Below are positions 54,554-64,000 of a stretch of 64,000 nucleotides of DNA, piece after piece. Position 1 is the stretch's first letter; each line of letters begins with the position of its first letter. A program made the position numbers and the translations under genes. The stretch spans positions 1,632,008 through 1,696,007 of the forward strand of contig JAEVLN010000015.1 of assembly GCA_018350325.1 (NCBI GenBank), written 5' to 3'. Source of the stretch: Globodera rostochiensis (lineage: Eukaryota > Nematoda > Chromadorea > Rhabditida > Heteroderidae). The notes beneath the pieces are model-generated. The model saw only the letters and a program-made list of their open reading frames with translations, had not been told where the DNA came from and did not search any database.

Positions 54554-55609
54554 ATGGCGGCCGTGGCGCAGATGTCCTCGCACCAACAGCAGCAGCAACA
54601 GCACAAGAAACTGAAGACATTCCAAGTGAGCGCGGGTGGGTGGGGCAGGCAAAGCTGAACTGTCCCCTGCTCGGAGAGGGGAGGTGGGGGGGGGGGGGGT
54701 GGGGGATTCACTAATTACACTGAACTGCCCCAACTTATCGGAGGGGGGATTCACTAATTACACTGAACTGCCCCAACTTATCGGAGGGGGGATTCAATTA
54801 CACTGAACTGCCCCAACTTATCGGAGGGGGGATTCACTAATTACACTGAACTGCCCCAACTTATCGGAGGGGGGATTCACTAATTACACTGAACTGCCCC
54901 AACTTATCGGAGGGGGGATTCACATTACACTGAACTGCCCCAACTTATCGGAGGGGGGATTCACTAATTACACTGAACTGCCCCAACTTATCGGAGGGGG
55001 GATTCACTAATTACACTGAACTGCCCCAACTTATCGGAAGGGGGATTCACTAATTACACTGAACTGCCCCAACTTATCGGAGGGGGGATTCACTAATTAC
55101 ACTGAACTTCCTCAGGCATATCTCCCACCGGGCGCCCGCACTTACAGCTGCGCCCATTGCCGTGCCAACTTGGCCAATCACAATGAGCTGATCTCCAAGT
55201 CGTTCCAGGTGTGTGTACAGAAATGTGTTGGATTATTTACAAACATTTGCAGGGGAGCCAGGGCAAGGCGTACCTGTTCAACTCGGTTGTGAACATTGTT
55301 TGCGGACCGGCAGAGGAACGCGTTTTGCTGACCGGACTGCACGCGGTGGCGGACATTCAATGCGAATGTTGCAAGACGACGTTGGGATGGAAATATGTGA
55401 GTAGAGTTGGGGGGGGGGGAGGGGGTCCAGTCCAATTTGCCCTGGAGGGGCTGTTGAACCAAACGGCAATTCAGGAACATGCCTACGAGTCCAGTCAGAA
55501 GTACAAGGAGGGCAAGTACATCATCGAGCTGATTCACATGGTCAAGGACAACGGGTGGGCCAGTCAGCCGGTGGAGAAGATAAGGAGACGCAACAACAGT
55601 CTGAACTGA
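54554..55609 (+). CDS. Yippee-like zinc-binding protein (YPEL1-4 type)
   Basis: Small conserved eukaryotic zinc-binding protein with a Mis18/CULT-like fold; YPEL proteins are linked to cell-cycle structures, but their biochemical role is unclear. Four exons join in phase: 54554-54625, 55116-55208, 55253-55396 and 55475-55609, giving 147 residues. After a short Gln-rich leader ([12 protein letters not shown]) comes KTFQAYLP, then [77 protein letters not shown] and [13 protein letters not shown]. The two C-x2-C pairs (CAHC and CECC) are the zinc ligands. The match is to YPEL1-4 rather than YPEL5. A C-terminal extension of about 15 residues ([12 protein letters not shown]) is extra. The first intron is filled by a 43-bp minisatellite. 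Confidence 0.94.
54703..55113. repeat. 43-bp minisatellite in Yippee-like intron 1
   Basis: About nine to ten tandem copies of a unit read as GGGGGATTCACTAATTACAC then TGAACTGCCCCAACTTATCGGAG, nearly identical, with two copies lacking a few bases. The final partial copy changes to ACACTGAACTTCCTCAG, which is the 3' splice site of the intron. Confidence 0.93.
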
Positions 55610-56175
55610 ACTGAGCCGTTGTTGAACCGGGCCGCCTCACACCCTTTGCTCGGAGCCTTCCAAAACCTCGGGGCGCCCAAACTCAGACGACCGACGCATT
55701 GCCCCCAAAAGTTACACCGGGTCTAACACAGTCACGGACGACCATTCGAATACAAGTGCTGCTCGACAAGGGGCACTGACCTTGTACATAATATGTAAAT
55801 GGCACAGATACCCCCCCCCCCCCCTCATAATCTCATTCCCCCTCCCCCACCTGTTGTTGTGTGTGTTCGTTCATTCCATCTTCTTTCAGAGAAGTTACGC
55901 CCAAATGTACACAAACAAATTCCCTTCCGATTACTCTTTCAATCAGCCTGCCTCCTCTTTGTAAAAATCCCCCAATCATTTTTCTCTCTTCCATTTAAGT
56001 TTTGACTGACACTGATTGGCCGGCCATTGGCCCAATTCTGATCATGAAAGTTGAGTCCCGACAAATAAAATTATAAATAAATCTCTGCACAATTTGTGCT
56101 GTGTGTATATTCTTTTTGTAAATATGTAACATAAACATAAATCTTTTTTTTATCCTTTCAATGATCTTTGGCCAT
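55610..56175. other. Convergent 3' region, Yippee-like / EF-hand gene
   Basis: A 566-bp spacer between two converging stops. It contains a poly(C) run near 55,811-55,824 and AATAAA-like signals near 56,065. No exon supported. Confidence 0.5.
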
Positions 56176-56977
56176 TCATTCGCCTTCCCGTCTCTGTTCT
56201 CTGTGAACTCTCTCTTCGGTCCGTTCGGCTTTGCCGGAGATGGTCCGAACCAGCTCGGCAATGTTCACGCATCCGTCCTCCGCGCGCTCCTCTCGGATCA
56301 GCTGCTCGTACTGCTCGCCGCTGAGCGGCTCGCCACAGCGCGTCAACAGATGGCGCAGGTCGGCGCTGCTGACGAAGCCGCTGTTGTCCCAGTCGAAGTT
56401 CCCCAGAAAGCCGGTCAACTCGGCCTCCGATCGGTCGCGGACGCCTTCTTTGCGCAGTTCTTTAACAATTGGCGCAACATTCTCGACCGACAGACGTTCA
56501 CCTGGGAAAGGAGGCGGCTACAAATTGGACGAAAAAGCATCAGAAGGGACGGGGGGTGGCGGGAGGGACTCTTAAAGAGAAGCTGACTTGGGTCCGTCCA
56601 TCGTTGGCTGAGCTGCGCAATTTGTGCTTCGGTCGGGCACAAGTCCAAGCAGCGCAGGCATGTACCCAGTTGGTCGACGCGCACTCGGCCGTCCCCTTTG
56701 GTGTCGTAGAAGCTGATAATCCGAGGGGGGGGCATCACCATGCATTAATGAGGTCGGGAACGTAATCTCCGCAACCACCCGAATTTTGAGACACCCCCCC
56801 CCCCTACGGGTCGACAAATTGGGCTTTGGGGTTAGAATGGGGTTGGGCTTTGGATATAAAAAGGAAAAGTGAGTAAAATTCGGGTGTTTCCGTGTGGTGA
56901 GATTGTTCGTTTACTAATTACTCGATCACGTCCTTAATGTCGTCCAGGGCCTCACTGTCCTGCAGGTCGATGCTCAT
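56176..56977 (-). CDS. EF-hand protein, myosin essential light chain-like
   Basis: Calmodulin-superfamily protein most like a myosin essential (alkali) light chain. Three exons join in phase: 56977-56922, 56712-56588 and 56501-56176, giving 168 residues. It starts MSIDLQDSEALDDIKDVID, continues FYDTKGDGRVRVDQLGTCLR with a degenerate first EF loop (Lys at position 3, Gln at 12), then LSVENVAPIVKELRKEG in the position of the second lobe linker. A near-canonical loop follows, FDWDNSGFVSSADLRHLL, and a last lobe with EDGCVNIAELVRTI. Mostly non-calcium-binding loops with this layout fit MLC-3-like essential light chains; a divergent calmodulin-like protein is the alternative. The Arg/Glu-rich tail (about 20 residues) is unusual. 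The first intron includes a poly(C) run on the plus strand. Confidence 0.75.
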
Positions 56978-57767
56978 TTTGTGGCTCAAAATAGGCAAAA
57001 TTTAGAAAATGAATGACGGGAAGGGGAAAAGCGGACGACGACGGAATGGGAGTGAAAAGAGGGGGAGGGGGAGGGGGAGGGGGAGGGGGAGGGGGAGGGG
57101 GAGGGGGAGGGGGAGGGGGGGGGGGAATTTGTGGGGGGAGGGGGGGGGAATTTGTGGGGGGGGGGGGAGGGGGGGGGGAATTTGTGGGGGGGGGGGGAGG
57201 GGGGGGGGGAATTTGTGGGGGGGGGGAGGGGGGGGGGGGAAACGGACGGCGGGCGCTGGCGCATAATCAGCGATGACTATGCCCGGCGAAAGCATTTTAC
57301 ACGCTTGGGACGAATTATTCACCTCGGCTGATCGCAGCATCGGGACGGGAGAGACGGGCGGACGGACTGCTCGGTTCGGCGGCATTCGCTCTTTTGCCCA
57401 TCCGACGCGACGATTGGATGAAAATGACGACGACGATCGAGCAGCTTGGCCTCTGCTGGTGGTGGGAAAGTAAGAGAAAAAGGAATGCGACTCAACCCGT
57501 GGCCTCCCCTCCCCCCCCCCCCCCAGTAAAAGCATACCGCCGTGACCAACCCGACGGACGGATGTTGAAATCACAGACAAAGAAAGAATTGTTTATACAA
57601 ACGGAGGTTGAAAGAGTTCACGGAATATCCGGAACTGTAAGTTGTTCATCCCCGAGAACTTTTGAAAGTTCTCAGACAAATTGACGCAGCCTTTTCGCAT
57701 AATCATTGAGAAAGGGTGAACGTCCGATCAGATGATCATTGCTATGGCTTCGTTCATCATTCTCCGA
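56978..57767. other. Intergenic region upstream of the EF-hand gene
   Basis: A 790-bp spacer with a G-rich repeat block (57,058-57,240) immediately upstream of the EF-hand gene start, and a poly(C) run near 57,510. It lies between the EF-hand gene promoter side and the stop of the ZP gene. No exon supported. Confidence 0.5.
57058..57240. repeat. G-rich satellite near the EF-hand gene promoter
   Basis: About nine GGGGGA hexamer repeats followed by four copies of a G-run unit broken by AATTTGTGG. About 80-260 bp upstream of the EF-hand gene ATG. Strong G-quadruplex potential on the plus strand. Confidence 0.9.
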
Positions 57768-60700
57768 TCACTTTCTGTCCCTTCCGGGCATGCATAGAAC
57801 GTCCTCCACAGAGTGTCGTCTCTCCGTCGAAACCGTCGCCTTCGTCCGCTTCGACCCGTCCGTATCCCTTCTACACAACGTTCGCGCCGCCTCGTCCTTC
57901 TGCCTCCGGTGATGCCCCTCCTCCGTGCAAGCGTCAATGTCGTAAAACGTGTCCTCCTCCGACTTCGCGCCCCGCGCCGCACTGTCCTCCTCCAACGGCC
58001 GGGCTAACACCCACTGCACCACGCGTCGCCGTTGATGGCGCTGCCGGCGGGCGGTGAGGAGGTAAGCGGTCAGCCCCAGAAGGGCACCGAGCAGTACAGC
58101 GGAGACAAGGAAAAGCACCTGGAGGTGATAGAGGAGGGAGTCTGGGCAAAAAGGGAGAGTCTGATCACCATCAGGCTATTGTCTTTAACCAAAGATAGTC
58201 TGATCGTAATGGCGCATGTTCACTCACCATGGCAAGAACAGAACCGAACGGACGAGAAGAGGAAGTTAATGAGGCTGGTGAAGAGCGATGGAGTTGTTGG
58301 CGGTTTGGCGAGGAGGAGGAGGAGGACGTGACGGTGAACTTTGACGACAGCACCTGAAATCCTTCGGTTTATGCCTTGCACCCAATTAATCGCAATGAAT
58401 GCCGCGAACTTCAGTGCTTAAGGCTTCCATGGCGGAAGCGTCAAATTCATTTTGGAGACGGCGAGAGAAGAAGCGCGGACGAGCGACAAGCGCAAGCGGA
58501 CCGACCGCGGCGGAACACCGCGGGGGCTTCAGAAAAAAAAAGATTCATTTAAAATCCCCCCCCCCCCAAAAGCTAACAAAAGAAGGAAAGACCCCCCAAA
58601 TTGCCAAATTCAATTTAATTGAATTAAACCAATTAACTTCTCACACTAATCCCGTTGCAGTGGCCCTCCCGTCGAAGGCACAGCGTAAGTTTGCAAGAAA
58701 AGCGCAGAGAAACGGACTCGCGCAGAGAGAATACGGTAGCACGGGACACGGCCAGCAAACGATCGTCGGCATACTGTAGGTCAGTGAGTAAAGCCGAGTC
58801 GGTGGAACAACTGAATCAATCAATTTGGGGATGTGACAATTCCCTCAACTGAAAGTGAACGCACCCGCCACTGTCAACGATGGCCATCGGGGCGGCAACC
58901 GTTGTTGGATGCTGCTGATCAGAATTGGACGAGTGATTGGCCACCGAACAGTCCGAAATGCGCATGCCAAACACCGCGTTTGATTCTGCACGTTTTTGAA
59001 ACTCTTTCCGGGCATTAAATGCTATTCAAAACGAACGTTTGCCCCCCTGGCATTCCCATCGATGGTAAATTGTCTGTCCGATGTGCGCTTTCTCCACCAC
59101 CGGTCCGTTGGGCGAATCCCTTCAAAAATTTGTTGAAAAAAAAGTCGAGAAAAGCCGCCGTTAACCTTCGCAGGGAATAGCTGCATTTTGGGGGCGTCAT
59201 CTCCAGTGAAATTGTGTGCGAAATTGGTTGGGGCGGGGCGTTGGTGTCCAGGTCGGCGTTAAGCACCGCTGGAGGGGGAAAAGCGGGGAGAAAGCATTGG
59301 AGCAGGAAGGAATGCTCGACGGGAGACAGCCTCTGAAAGGGGCACCGAAAGAATGGGCGGCATCAAAGCCTTCGTTTTAAACGGCATTTTGGATTGTGAA
59401 TCAATTACTGGCACTCAGTTTGGAAGGGAGTGGGGGGGGCAAATGATGCAAAGAATGGCATTGACACCAGTGGAGGAAGAAGCCGATGAAGGAAAAGCTG
59501 ACCAGTGTTCGACGAGAGGCAAAGATGAGCACCACAGAAAGGTTGGAGCCCGGAGGTGTCGTCTAGACGAGTTCGGGACGTTCTAAGCAATGTCAAATCA
59601 TGCAAATGCGCAATTCCCACCGATTCGACTCTGCTCAGCCCGCATTGGCCCTCCCCAATTTCCAAAGGGATGCTCTCCCGTCCGTCCAGCTCCGCGTAGC
59701 AGTCCCGTTGCTCATGGAATCCTTTCGCAAACAGAGAGATAAGCGAACGATTTGCCGATTCAAATTCTGTGGAGGGTGTCAAAATTGCCTGAGGGGATAA
59801 GAAATTGAACTGCTTAATTGAGCAAATTAAAACTCTGACCCGAATGCCCGCAGGGGCTACACAACGAACTTCCAAAACGCCGCCATCAAACGAAGTCTTT
59901 TCTCCTTCACTGCCTTTGGCCATACCCTCGTCCGCTTCATACCAGGGAGTGGTCATTTCCGGCACAAATTCGCCCCAACCGGTACTGCCAAAGAGAATAT
60001 CTTCCTCAGTTGATGACTCACTAACTTCCACGGTTGGCTGCTGAGAGGTCGCTTCTTCAAAATTTGAGTGAACAGTTTCCCCCGAGGGTGTTTCTTCCGG
60101 ATGCGTTTCAATTGGCATTGTGCCGGAGGGCGTCTCTTCCAAATGTTTCTCAGCTGGCGTTGTGCCGGAGGGCGTCTCTTCCGGCGTTTTAATTGGCGTT
60201 GTGCCGGAGGGCGTCTCTTCCGGCGTTTTAATTGGCGTTGTGCCGGAGGGCGTCCCTTCCGGCGTTTCAATTGACGTTGTGCCGGAGGGCGTCTCTTCCA
60301 AATGTTTCTCAGCTGGTGTTGTGCCGGAGGACGTCTCTTCCGGATGCGTCTCAATTGGCGTTGTGCCGGAGGGCGTCTCTTCCGGCGTTTCAATTAGCGT
60401 TCTGCCGGAGGGCGTCTCTTCCGGCGTTTCAATTAGCGTTGTGCCGGAGGGCGTCCCTTCCGGCGTTTCAATTGACGTTGTGCCGGAGGGCGTCTCTTCC
60501 AAATGTTTCTCAGCTGGTGTTGTGCCGGAGGACGTCTCTTCCGGATGCGTCTCAATTGGCGTTGTGCCGGAGGGCGTCTCTTCCGGCGTTTCAATTGGCG
60601 TTGTGCCGGATGTCTCTTCCAAATGTTTCTCAGTTGGCGTTGTGCCGGAGGGCGTTTCTTCCAAATGTTTCTCAGTTGGCGTTGTGCCGGAGGGCGTCTC

Positions 60701-63700
60701 TTCCGGCGTTTTAATTGGCGTTGTGCCGGATGTCTCTTCCAAATGTTTCTCAGTTGGCGTTGTGCCGGAGGGCGTTTCTTCCAAATGTTTCTCAGTTGGC
60801 GTTGTGCCGGAGGGCGTCTCTTCCGGCGTTTTAATTGGCGTTGTGCCGGAGGGCGTCTCTTCCGGCGTTTCAATTGACGTTGTGCCGGAGGGCGTCTCTT
60901 CCAAATGTTTCTCAGCTGGTGTTGTGCCGGAGGGCGTCTCTTCCAAATGTTTCTCAGCTGGCGTTGTGCCGGAGGGCGTCTCTTCCGGCGTTTCAATTGG
61001 CGTTGTGCCGGATGTCTCTTCCAAATGTTTCTCAGTTGGCGTTGTGCCGGAGGGCGTTTCTTCCAAATGTTTCTCAGTTGGCGTTGTGCCGGAGGGCGTC
61101 TCTTCCGGCGTTTTAATTGGCGTTGTGCCGGAGGGCGTCTCTTCCGGCGTTTTAATTGGCGTTGTGCCGGATGTCTCTTCCAAATGTTTCTCAGTTGGCG
61201 TTGTGCCGGAGGGCGTTTCTTCCAAATGTTTCTCAGTTGGCGTTGTGCCGGAGGGCGTCTCTTCTGGCGTTTTAATTGGCGTTGTGGCGGAGGGCGTCCC
61301 TTCCGGCGTTTCAATTGGCGTTGTGCCGGATGTCTCTTCCAAATGTTTCTCAGTTGGCGTTGTGCCGGAGGGCGTTTCTTCCAAATGTTTCTCAGTTGGC
61401 GTTGTGCCGGAGGGCGTCTCTTCCGGCGTCTCAATTGGCGTTGTGCCGGAGGGCGTCTCTTCCGGCGTTTTAATTGGCGTTGTGCCGGGGGGCGTCTCTT
61501 CCGGCGTCTCAATTGGCGTTGTGCCGGAGGGCGTCTCTTCCGGCGTTTTAATTGGCGTTGTGCCGGAGGGCGTCTCTTCCGGCGTTTTAATTGGCGTTGT
61601 GCCGGAGGGCGTCTCTTCCGGCGTTTTAATTGGCGTTGTGCCGGAGGGCGTCTCTTCCGGCGTTTCAATTGGCGTTGTGCCGGAGGGCGTCCCTTCCGGC
61701 GTTTCAATTGGCGTTGTGCCGGAGGGTGTCTCTTCCAAATGTTTCTCAGCTGGCGTTGTGCCGGAGGGCGTCTCTTCCGGCGTCTCAATTGGCGTTGTGC
61801 CGGAGGGCGTCTCTTCCGGCGTTTTAATTGGCGTTGTGCCGGAGGGCGTCTCTTCCGGCGTCTCAATTGGCGTTGTGCCGAAGGGCGTCTCTTCCGGCGT
61901 TTCAGTTGGCGTTGTGCCGGAGGGCGTCTCTTCCGGCGTTTTAATTGGCGTTGTGCCGGAGGGCGTCTCTTCCGGATGCGTTTCAATTGGCGTTGTGCCG
62001 GAGGGCGTCTCTTCCGGCGTTTCAATTAGCGTTGTGCCGGAGGGCGTCCCTTCCGGCGTTTCAATTAGCGTTGTGCCGGATGGCGTCTCTTCCAAATGTT
62101 TCTCAGTTGGCGTTGTGCCGGAGGGCGTCTCTTCCAAATGTTTCTCAGCTGGCGTTGTGCCGGAGGGCGTCTCAATTGGCGTCTCAATTGGCGTTGTGCC
62201 GGAGGGCGTCTCTTCCGGCGTTTCAATTGGCGTTGTGCCGGATGTCTCTTCCAAATGTTTCTCAGTTGGCGTTGTGCCGGAGGGCGTTTCTTCCAAATGT
62301 TTCTCAGTTGGCGTTGTGCCGGAGGGCGTCTCTTCCGGCGTTTTAATTGGCGTTGTGCCGGAGGGCGTCTCTTCCGGCGTTTTAATTGGCGTTGTGCCGG
62401 ATGTCTCTTCCAAATGTTTCTCAGTTGGCGTTGTGCCGGAGGGCGTTTCTTCCAAATGTTTCTCAGTTGGCGTTGTGCCGGAGGGCGTCTCTTCCGGCGT
62501 TTTAATTGGCGTTGTGCCGGAGGGCGTCTCTTCCGGCGTTTCAATTGACGTTGTGCCGGAGGGCGTCTCTTCCAAATGTTTCTCAGCTGGTGTTGTGCCG
62601 GAGGGCGTCTCTTCCAAATGTTTCTCAGCTGGCGTTGTGCCGGAGGGCGTCTCTTCCGGCGTTTCAATTGGCGTTGTGCCGGATGTCTCTTCCAAATGTT
62701 TCTCAGTTGGCGTTGTGCCGGAGGGCGTTTCTTCCAAATGTTTCTCAGTTGGCGTTGTGCCGGAGGGCGTCTCTTCCGGCGTTTTAATTGGCGTTGTGCC
62801 GGAGGGCGTCTCTTCCGGCGTTTTAATTGGCGTTGTGCCGGATGTCTCTTCCAAATGTTTCTCAGTTGGCGTTGTGCCGGAGGGCGTTTCTTCCAAATGT
62901 TTCTCAGTTGGCGTTGTGCCGGAGGGCGTCTCTTCTGGCGTTTTAATTGGCGTTGTGGCGGAGGGCGTCCCTTCCGGCGTTTCAATTGGCGTTGTGCCGG
63001 ATGTCTCTTCCAAATGTTTCTCAGTTGGCGTTGTGCCGGAGGGCGTTTCTTCCAAATGTTTCTCAGTTGGCGTTGTGCCGGAGGGCGTCTCTTCCGGCGT
63101 CTCAATTGGCGTTGTGCCGGAGGGCGTCTCTTCCGGCGTTTTAATTGGCGTTGTGCCGGGGGGCGTCTCTTCCGGCGTCTCAATTGGCGTTGTGCCGGAG
63201 GGCGTCTCTTCCGGCGTTTTAATTGGCGTTGTGCCGGAGGGCGTCTCTTCCGGCGTTTTAATTGGCGTTGTGCCGGAGGGCGTCTCTTCCGGCGTTTTAA
63301 TTGGCGTTGTGCCGGAGGGCGTCTCTTCCGGCGTTTCAATTGGCGTTGTGCCGGAGGGCGTCCCTTCCGGCGTTTCAATTGGCGTTGTGCCGGAGGGTGT
63401 CTCTTCCAAATGTTTCTCAGCTGGCGTTGTGCCGGAGGGCGTCTCTTCCGGCGTCTCAATTGGCGTTGTGCCGGAGGGCGTCTCTTCCGGCGTTTTAATT
63501 GGCGTTGTGCCGGAGGGCGTCTCTTCCGGCGTCTCAATTGGCGTTGTGCCGAAGGGCGTCTCTTCCGGCGTTTCAGTTGGCGTTGTGCCGGAGGGCGTCT
63601 CTTCCGGCGTTTTAATTGGCGTTGTGCCGGAGGGCGTCTCTTCCGGATGCGTTTCAATTGGCGTTGTGCCGGAGGGCGTCTCTTCCGGCGTTTCAATTAG

Positions 63701-64000
63701 CGTTGTGCCGGAGGGCGTCCCTTCCGGCGTTTCAATTAGCGTTGTGCCGGATGGCGTCTCTTCCAAATGTTTCTCAGTTGGCGTTGTGCCGGAGGGCGTC
63801 TCTTCCAAATGTTTCTCAGCTGGCGTTGTGCCGGAGGGCGTCTCAATTGGCGTTTTAATTGGCGTTGTGCCGGAGGGCGTCTCTTCCGGCGTTTCAGTTG
63901 GCGTTGTGCCGGAGGGCGTCTCTTCCGGCGTTTCAGTTGGCGTTGTGCCGGAGGGCGTCTCTTCCGGCGTTTCAGTTGGCGTTGTGCCGGAGGGCGTCTC
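57768..64000 (-). CDS. Type I membrane ZP-domain (cuticlin-like) protein with giant Thr/Glu/Pro/Ser repeat ectodomain, 5' end outside window
   Basis: Predicted apical extracellular-matrix protein. The first visible exon (64000-59834) encodes more than 1,300 residues of short repeats on EETPSGTTP, then an acidic linker (VEVSESSTEEDILFGSTGWG). Nine further exons join in phase: 59788-59621, 59562-59503, 59332-59166, 59119-59037, 58985-58850, 58810-58645, 58526-58410, 58353-58228 and 58118-57768. Together they spell a ZP module: VLEVRCVAPAGIRVRAILTP, IPLEIGEGQCGL, PPGSNLSVVLIF, LQCFLP, PKCSYSLRR, NGPVVEKAHIGQTIYHRWEC, FGMRISDC, FSLRESVSLRFSCKLTLC and GHCNGISPPRC. A basic site (RPRFFSRR) follows, then one membrane helix (LFLVSAVLLGALLGLTAYLL), an Arg-rich stop-transfer and a roughly 90-residue tail. 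Cysteine spacing fits cuticlins. The unspliced frame hides the ZP domain, so a naive ORF call misses it. The signal peptide must lie beyond the edge. Confidence 0.88.
60080..64000 (-). repeat. Coding minisatellite, 39/42-bp units, in the ZP gene
   Basis: About 95-100 units of 39 bp (PEETPSGTTPIKT/E) or 42 bp (EKHLEETPSGTTPT/A), with a shortened variant HLEETSGTTP. All unit lengths are multiples of three, so the frame is never lost. Variants are interspersed in a fixed order that recurs, revealing a larger 1,671-bp duplication (see findings). The array continues past the right edge. Confidence 0.95.

Noticed and set aside
60433..63700. Long open frames on both strands over the ZP-gene repeat (KRRKRRPPAQRQL-type on the minus strand, FNWRCAGGRLFRR-type on the plus strand)
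   Set aside because: The repeat units are 39 or 42 bp and contain no stop in several frames, so every frame stays open by construction. Only the EETPSGTTP frame joins in phase to the ZP exons.

Overview
The window is eukaryotic and almost certainly from a nematode. Genes are compact, cut by many short (about 35-400 bp) introns, and the protein content is animal: SMG-1, an aryl hydrocarbon receptor that begins MYASKRRQRNFKR, a TAX-2-like cyclic-nucleotide-gated channel, an EPAC-type Rap exchange factor and a zona pellucida (ZP)/cuticlin protein. Frequent GC-AG introns and long poly(G)/poly(C) runs fit a plant-parasitic tylenchid, perhaps a cyst nematode (Globodera/Heterodera). The phylum is well supported; the genus is inference. 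Gene models were built by hand, joining exons by splice signals, reading phase and family similarity.

Left block (1-12.5 kb, minus strand): NELF-C/D (runs off the left edge), NIPP1/PPP1R8, and the nonsense-mediated-decay kinase SMG-1, which carries a 274-bp hAT-like MITE in an intron. Then ARPC1 (+, 13.0-15.2 kb) and a TAX-2-like CNG channel (+, 16.1-20.7 kb), which converges on ahr-1 (-, 20.9-28.6 kb, 2-kb first intron). The ribosome-biogenesis factor RLP24 (-) and proteasome alpha-7 (+) are divergent at 31-32 kb; a small four-pass LAPTM-like protein (-) follows.

From 35.6 to 41.7 kb five housekeeping genes lie head to tail on the plus strand with 147-354 bp between them: MRPL35, YKT6, PRELI-domain protein, EMC5 and NDUFAF6. 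This looks like a polycistronic operon with a mitochondrial/ER/vesicle theme. Next come a secreted neuropeptide-like precursor (-), an EPAC gene (-, 44.7-50.0 kb), 4.6 kb of repeat-rich intergenic DNA, a Yippee-like gene (+), an EF-hand myosin essential light-chain-like gene (-), and a minus-strand gene from 57.8 kb to past the right edge. That last gene encodes a type I membrane protein with a very large Thr/Glu/Pro/Ser-rich repeat ectodomain, a ZP module, a basic cleavage site, one membrane segment and a short tail.

The most notable points are the giant repeat-ZP protein with a 1,671-bp internal duplication, at least nine GC-AG introns, the putative five-gene operon, two well-bounded non-autonomous mobile elements, and the density of minisatellites and G/C tracts inside introns.
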